Below, in pieces: positions 6,489 through 9,371 of a stretch of DNA of 9,371 bases (position 1 is its first letter; each line of letters starts with the position of its first letter). The notes below the pieces were generated by a model, which was given only the letters and a program-made list of their open reading frames with translations, had not been told where the DNA came from and made no database searches. Source of the DNA: an uncultured Ardenticatenia bacterium (lineage in GTDB: Bacteria > Chloroflexota > Anaerolineae > Promineifilales > Promineifilaceae). Where the stretch lies: positions 1 through 9,371 of the forward strand of contig CALLZA010000280.1 in NCBI GenBank assembly GCA_937858165.1, written 5' to 3'. The translations under genes were made by a program, and so were the position numbers.

Positions 6489-8048
6489 GTGAATCAGACT
6501 CAGATTCAGTCCACGGAGCAGTGGGAATCGGGTTTCTCGCTGTCCGATACTGACCTCGAGCAAATCTACAACCACTTTCTCGAAACCGAAAAACCCCAGA
6601 CCGTCGCGGAACTGGCCGGACTTGTTATTCGCTCGCGTGTGCGGGAGCAGGCGGCCGAAGTGCGCCGGATCATCTCCGGCAGCACCGTCTACCAGCCGCG
6701 GCGCAGCTATGCCGTGGGCGAGGAAGTGATCTTCCCGGCGCTGCGGCTGGCCAAGGGGCAGGTGACGCAGGTGCGGCCGGGGTATAACCCCGAATACGGC
6801 GACTTCAACGTCATCACTGTTAACCTCAAGGGCAAGCCACGCGATTTCGTGGCCGACTATACGCCGAGCCACGCGCTGAACGACAGCGACGGCGGTGTGC
6901 TGACCGAGCAGATGGCCGGCGACGCCGAAGCGATTCAGGCGGCGCACGGCGCGACGGTGGCGGCGCGGATTGGTGCGTCACTGGCCGGACGAGATGACTT
7001 CGTCAACATCGGCGAAGAGTGGTTCGTCAAGTCGCTCATGGCCGACGTCAACATCGGCCACCTTCATCTGACCGAGGCCATTCTCGACATGACCGACGGG
7101 GGGCCGTTGACGACGGCTGAGATTCTGCCGCAACTTGAACTGGACCCGGGCGTCGATGCCCAGGTGCAGGCGTTCTCGCTGAACCACCATCTGTTGCGCG
7201 ACGGCCGCTTCGACGATGTCTCGCCGGCCGGCGAAGCGCGCTGGTTCCTGCGGCGCATGGAGCCGGACGCCGTGCAGACGACGCCCGACCGGCTGGTCTA
7301 TCAGCCCATCGCCTATGACCGCTCGCTGCTCTCGCCGCAGCAGATCGCGCTGGAGCAGGAGCTGGACGACGAGTGGTCCGACCTGACGCCGGCCGCGCCG
7401 AGCGACACGGTTGTTCTGGCGCTGTCCTACCCACACCGTTGGGCGGGCACGCTGCCGATTAACGCGCGCACGCGGGCGCTGTTCGACGCCGGGCGCTCGC
7501 CCCGGCGTCGCGTGGTTTTCATCGACGACGAGACGAATGAGTCGATTGCCGGTTGGGTGGTGGCCGAGGGGCGCTACGTCCACGGTCTGTCGAACTGGTA
7601 TAAGGACAACGCCATTCCCGTCGGCGGCTTCCTGCATCTGCGACCGGGGCCGGAGCCGGGCACGATCCTGCTGGGCTACGACCGGCGGCGGGCGCAACGC
7701 GAGTGGGTGCGCCTGGGGGCGGTGAAGGATAACAAGCTCCAGTTCGAGTTGATGCGGCGGGCCATTCCCTGTGGCTATGACGATCTGCTGATCGTCGGCA
7801 CGGATGTGGTGGCGGCGGTGGACGCCCACGCCAAGCGCGCCACGTCGCTGAAGCTGTCGGTCGGCGCGCTGTTGAGCGAGGTCTTCCCGTCGCTGGCCGG
7901 GCTGACGCCGCAGAACAGTGTCCACGCCAAGACGCTTTATAGCGCCATCAACATGCTGCGGCGCGTGCCGCCGGGGCCGATTTTCGCCGAGCTGATGCGC
8001 AATCCGGCCTTCAAGGGTGTCGGCGACCACTACTGGCAGCAAGAGTAA
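6489..8048 (+). CDS. Hypothetical multidomain protein with HARE-HTH-like winged helix
   Basis: I do not recognise a named family for this 519-residue protein. It starts at GTG 6489, supported by AGGAG 6 bases upstream. No signal peptide or membrane segment. Visible parts: a helical N-terminal segment (20-66); a beta-rich region with GEEVIFPALRLAKGQV and RPGYNPEYGDFNVI (77-109); a winged-helix-like segment (189-256) with GGPLTTAEILPQL and LNHHLLRDGRFDDV, whose pattern resembles RNA polymerase delta / HARE-HTH domains (helix, helix, then RDGRF and a W-L wing); a beta-rich region (305-408) with LPINARTRALFDAG, FIDDETNESIAGWVV and GLSNWYKDNAIPVGGFLHL; and a helical C-terminus (415-519) with AKTLYSAINMLRRVPPGPIF. 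The domain calls are inference. Probably cytosolic and nucleic-acid binding, and co-transcribed with the next gene. Confidence 0.8.
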   Translation: MNQTQIQSTEQWESGFSLSDTDLEQIYNHFLETEKPQTVAELAGLVIRSRVREQAAEVRRIISGSTVYQPRRSYAVGEEVIFPALRLAKGQVTQVRPGYNPEYGDFNVITVNLKGKPRDFVADYTPSHALNDSDGGVLTEQMAGDAEAIQAAHGATVAARIGASLAGRDDFVNIGEEWFVKSLMADVNIGHLHLTEAILDMTDGGPLTTAEILPQLELDPGVDAQVQAFSLNHHLLRDGRFDDVSPAGEARWFLRRMEPDAVQTTPDRLVYQPIAYDRSLLSPQQIALEQELDDEWSDLTPAAPSDTVVLALSYPHRWAGTLPINARTRALFDAGRSPRRRVVFIDDETNESIAGWVVAEGRYVHGLSNWYKDNAIPVGGFLHLRPGPEPGTILLGYDRRRAQREWVRLGAVKDNKLQFELMRRAIPCGYDDLLIVGTDVVAAVDAHAKRATSLKLSVGALLSEVFPSLAGLTPQNSVHAKTLYSAINMLRRVPPGPIFAELMRNPAFKGVGDHYWQQE

Positions 8049-8054
8049 TCGTCC

Positions 8055-8094
8055 GGTGCCGGCCGTTGCCCGACTGCGGGCGGGAGCCGGCGCT
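8055..8094. other. Intercistronic hairpin
   Basis: Bases 8055-8063 and 8086-8094 pair (GCCGGC core plus G-U extensions). After a 2x2 mismatch, 8066-8072 pairs with 8077-8083, with GCCCG/CGGGC closing an ACTG loop. All pairs share one axis. It occupies most of the 68-base gap between the 519-aa and 149-aa genes and ends 7 bases before the Shine-Dalgarno of the latter. It could lower downstream expression, stabilise the upstream message, or be a dispersed palindromic element. Confidence 0.7.
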
Positions 8095-8116
8095 TACAAC
8101 GAGGAGTTAGATAGGC

Positions 8117-8566
8117 TTGTCCAGCTATCCGCGGCCAACAATCAAGACGACTCACCTGCGACGGGTGACGCCGGAGACGCGCTTCTACATCGACTACGGT
8201 TGGTGGGATGAGGGGCATCTCGACCTGCGAACCTACTTGCTGGCCCGGCTGTCGCTGGGCATCGAGGGCGGCTCGGAGCTGCCGGCGGAGCGGGTTGACC
8301 TCGTCGACGCCAAGACGGGCGAGGTGCGGCAGGTGGATGCGTTCCAATACCTCGTTCAGAACTACTTTAGCCGCCACGGGAACGACATGGCGATGCAAGG
8401 CTCCATCGTCGATGCCGTCTTCAGCGTGCTGCTGGCTAACGGCAACCAGCCGATGACGATCAGCGAGATCGCCGAGCGCGTCCAGCGGCCGAGCGAGCTG
8501 CTGATGAAGACGTTCGGCGGGTCGCAGATCTATCATGGGATTCGGCCGTTGTTCGACGAAGAGTAG
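8117..8566 (+). CDS. Hypothetical protein with predicted C-terminal HTH
   Basis: A 149-residue protein I cannot name. The start is TTG at 8117: it is the first start after an in-frame TAG (8108-8110) and lies 10 bases after AGGAG (8102-8106). The N-terminal part has a basic patch (RPTIKTTHLRRVTPETRF, 6-23) leading into FYIDYGWWDEGHLDLRTYL (23-41), which reads like a conserved core. A short DLVDAKTGEVRQVD motif follows (61-74). The C-terminal part (95-143), VDAVFSVLLANGNQPMTISEIAERVQRPSELL followed by GGSQIYHGIRP, fits a winged-helix or similar HTH with a hydrophobic wing. No signal peptide or membrane segment. It follows the 519-aa gene by 68 bases on the same strand with no visible promoter between, so the two are probably co-expressed. 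Function unknown. Confidence 0.82.
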   Translation: MSSYPRPTIKTTHLRRVTPETRFYIDYGWWDEGHLDLRTYLLARLSLGIEGGSELPAERVDLVDAKTGEVRQVDAFQYLVQNYFSRHGNDMAMQGSIVDAVFSVLLANGNQPMTISEIAERVQRPSELLMKTFGGSQIYHGIRPLFDEE

Positions 8567-8641
8567 GTTCGTCGTCCAGCGCCTGAGCGCGTTCTTCAGC
8601 CGAGCAGAGCGCCGCGCGCGCTAAGGCGCTGGCCGACGAAC
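8567..8641. repeat. 25-bp imperfect palindrome filling the intergenic gap
   Basis: Bases 8567-8591 are the reverse complement of 8617-8641 at 23 of 25 positions (mismatches at 8575/8633 and 8585/8623), around a 25-base loop. The left arm begins at the first base after the TAG of the 149-aa gene. The right arm ends at the base before the ATG of the MoaD-like gene, so the element is the whole gap. No T-run follows, so a standard intrinsic terminator is unlikely. Confidence 0.9.
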
Positions 8642-8902
8642 ATGAACGTCGACGTAAAGCTCTACGGCACTCTACGGCGCTATCGCCCGGCCGGCGCGCC
8701 GGGCGAGGGCCACACCCCCTTTGTGATCGCGCTGCCGCCGGCGCTGACCGTGGCCGATCTTCTGGCCGTGTTGAACATCCCCGACGGGCTGGCCAGCGCC
8801 GCGGCGGTCAACGATGAAGCGGTGGAGATCGACTACCCACTGCGCGACGGCGACCGGGTTAGCCTGTTTCCGCCTTCGGCCGGTGGAGATGCACAGACCT
8901 GA
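8642..8902 (+). CDS. MoaD/ThiS-family ubiquitin-like sulfur carrier with C-terminal extension
   Basis: An 86-residue beta-grasp protein. MNVDVKLYGTLRRYR is the typical first strand and loop of MoaD-like carriers, LTVADLLAVLNIP is the helix after strand 2, and DGDRVSLFPPSAGG (69-82) is the typical end. Relatives are adenylated on the terminal glycine and converted to a thiocarboxylate that supplies sulfur for molybdopterin, thiamine, cysteine or tRNA thiolation; which one applies here cannot be told. Here the Gly-Gly (81-82) is not terminal: DAQT follows, encoded by the start of a palindromic repeat that also provides the TGA stop. As translated, the protein would need trimming before activation. 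No Shine-Dalgarno precedes the ATG, which abuts a 25-bp palindrome. No MoeB/ThiF, MoaE or JAMM-protease gene is in the window. Confidence 0.85.
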   Translation: MNVDVKLYGTLRRYRPAGAPGEGHTPFVIALPPALTVADLLAVLNIPDGLASAAAVNDEAVEIDYPLRDGDRVSLFPPSAGGDAQT

Positions 8903-8965
8903 CAGGTAGGTGGCCAGGCGCTCTCCGGCAGGAGCAAGCCGTGGGGCCGCCTCCCTGTCAGGTCT
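8895..8965. repeat. AGACCTGRCAGG element, copies 2 and 3 (inverted pair)
   Basis: AGACCTGACAGG at 8895-8906 and its exact reverse complement CCTGTCAGGTCT at 8954-8965, separated by 47 bases that contain a smaller CTCC-GGCA-GGAG hairpin (8923-8934). The left copy contains the TGA stop of the MoaD-like gene. It may serve as a terminator-like hairpin, but no T-run follows. The core matches the copy at the stop of the M23 gene. Confidence 0.75.
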
Positions 8966-8990
8966 TGGTCTGTTCTGGGGGAGGGCCTGG

Positions 8991-9019
8991 TTGACGCCGG
9001 TGGCCCCAGCCCTTAGAAT
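8991..9019 (+). promoter_or_regulatory. Promoter of tRNA-Arg
   Basis: -35 TTGACG (8991-8996, 5 of 6), 17-base spacer, -10 TAGAAT (9014-9019, 5 of 6). Transcription would begin near 9026, about 13 bases before the mature tRNA 5' end. The same -10 hexamer and spacing are used by the groESL promoter. Confidence 0.85.
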
Positions 9020-9038
9020 TGGTTTTGAGGGACGCTCG

Positions 9039-9112
9039 GCCCCCGTAGCTCAATTGGACAGAGCATCGGCCTTCTAAGCCGAATGTTGCAGGTTCGAGCC
9101 CTGCCGGGGGCA
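9039..9112 (+). tRNA. tRNA-Arg (anticodon TCT)
   Basis: A complete cloverleaf can be drawn. The acceptor arm is GCCCCCG (9039-9045) with CGGGGGC (9105-9111) and discriminator A (9112). The D arm is GCTC/GAGC. The anticodon arm is TCGGC-CTTCTAA-GCCGA, placing TCT at positions 34-36. The T arm is GCAGG-TTCGAGC-CCTGC. CCA is not encoded. It reads AGA (and AGG by wobble) arginine codons. It stands alone, with no second tRNA visible. Confidence 0.96.
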
Positions 9113-9118
9113 TTTATC

Positions 9119-9274
9119 AATTAGGAATTAGGAATTGGGAATTCAGAGCGCTGACCGCTGACTGCTGACCGCTGACTGCTGACCGCTGACTGCTGACCGG
9201 TGACCACTGACCACTAACCGCTGACCACTAACCGCTGACCACTAACCGCTGACCGCTGACCACTGACTACTGAC
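9119..9274. repeat. Heptamer repeat site C, tandem array
   Basis: It opens with four AT-rich 7-base units (AATTAGG, AATTAGG, AATTGGG, AATTCAG; 9119-9146). After a 2-base step come 18 uninterrupted 7-base units at 9149-9274. These are variants of YRCTGAC: CGCTGAC (7 copies), TGCTGAC (3), CACTAAC (3), CACTGAC (2), and one each of CGGTGAC and TACTGAC make up most of the array. The units resemble the reverse complement of site A units such as GTGGTTA. The array runs to within one base of adapter sequence, so its true length is unknown. Nothing coding is seen between the tRNA and the contig end. Confidence 0.93.
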
Positions 9275-9275
9275 C

Positions 9276-9371
9276 CTGTCTCTTATACACATCTCCGAGC
9301 CCACGAGACCGTACTAGATATCGTATGCCGTCTTCTGCTTGACAAAAACAACACCATACACGAAAACTACA
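9276..9371 (+). other. Illumina Nextera adapter read-through (not genomic)
   Basis: Bases 9276-9294 are the 19-bp Tn5 mosaic end CTGTCTCTTATACACATCT. Bases 9295-9309 are CCGAGCCCACGAGAC, the Nextera read-2 adapter. Bases 9310-9317, CGTACTAG, sit in the i7 index position and match the index I remember as N702. Bases 9318-9341 match the P7 flow-cell sequence (ending TATGCCGTCTTCTGCTTG) with one mismatch at 9320. Bases 9342-9371 are A/C-rich noise typical after an adapter. The organism's sequence ends at about 9275. Confidence 0.98.

Noticed and set aside
6978..8042. 354-residue minus-strand frame
   Set aside because: Antisense to the 519-aa gene, which has a promoter and Shine-Dalgarno; the reverse product is Arg/Gln-rich without motifs.
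8895..8965. Intrinsic terminator of the MoaD-like gene
   Set aside because: The arms pair perfectly, but the 47-base loop and absence of a T-run do not fit a standard terminator; kept as a repeat only.
9119..9274. CRISPR array
   Set aside because: Units are 7 bases with no spacers between them and no cas genes are present.
9039..9275. tRNA-Arg as an integration site of a mobile island
   Set aside because: No integrase and no second copy of the tRNA 3' end are visible in the window.
9276..9294. Tn5 mosaic end as a real transposon terminus
   Set aside because: It is followed immediately by read-2 adapter, index and P7 sequence, so it comes from library preparation.

Overview
The window looks like the end of a contig from a high-GC, non-pathogenic environmental bacterium, most likely Chloroflexota (Anaerolineae or Caldilineae grade). 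This rests on style rather than a marker gene: a CIRCE-controlled groESL operon, proline/threonine-rich linkers after signal peptides, LysM-M23 envelope hydrolases, Chloroflexi-like hypothetical winged-helix proteins and heptameric intergenic repeats. No phylogenetic test could be run. The last ~96 bases are Illumina Nextera adapter read-through, not genome.

Layout. Bases 1-1650 (minus strand) hold groEL (C-terminal third missing, cut by the window edge) and groES behind a textbook promoter with a perfect CIRCE operator. Bases 1746-2966 (minus) encode a membrane-anchored TPR protein with its own promoter, and 3087-4094 (minus) a family 2 glycosyltransferase with C-terminal membrane segments. 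The strand then flips. 4198-4743 is a YfbR/HDDC2-type HD-domain nucleotidase. 4864-6381 is a secreted protein with three LysM repeats and an M23 peptidase domain. From a strong promoter at 6406-6434 comes a probable operon: a 519-residue multidomain hypothetical with a HARE-HTH/RNAP-delta-like winged helix, a 149-residue hypothetical, and a MoaD/ThiS-like small sulfur carrier. A tRNA-Arg(TCT) with its own promoter and a long heptamer array close the genomic part.

How it fits together. groESL is an HrcA-repressed chaperonin operon. The TPR protein, glycosyltransferase and LysM-M23 protein are envelope-associated. The 519-aa and 149-aa genes are co-directional, share one visible promoter and both have clear Shine-Dalgarno sites. 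They look like an undescribed two-gene module, probably nucleic-acid binding, but no function can be assigned.

The most unusual signal is in the gaps. Three intergenic sites (1687-1757, 4748-4811, 9119-9274) carry 7-base-periodic repeats of one family. At two of them the units are arranged head-to-head, so RNA or single-stranded DNA would fold into a hairpin. A second family, the palindrome AGACCTGRCAGG, overlaps the stop codons of the M23 and MoaD-like genes. In the MoaD-like gene it adds four residues after the terminal Gly-Gly that sulfur carriers need free. A third, 25-bp-arm palindrome fills the whole gap between the 149-aa and MoaD-like genes. Several genes therefore end inside repeats that appear to have set their C-termini.
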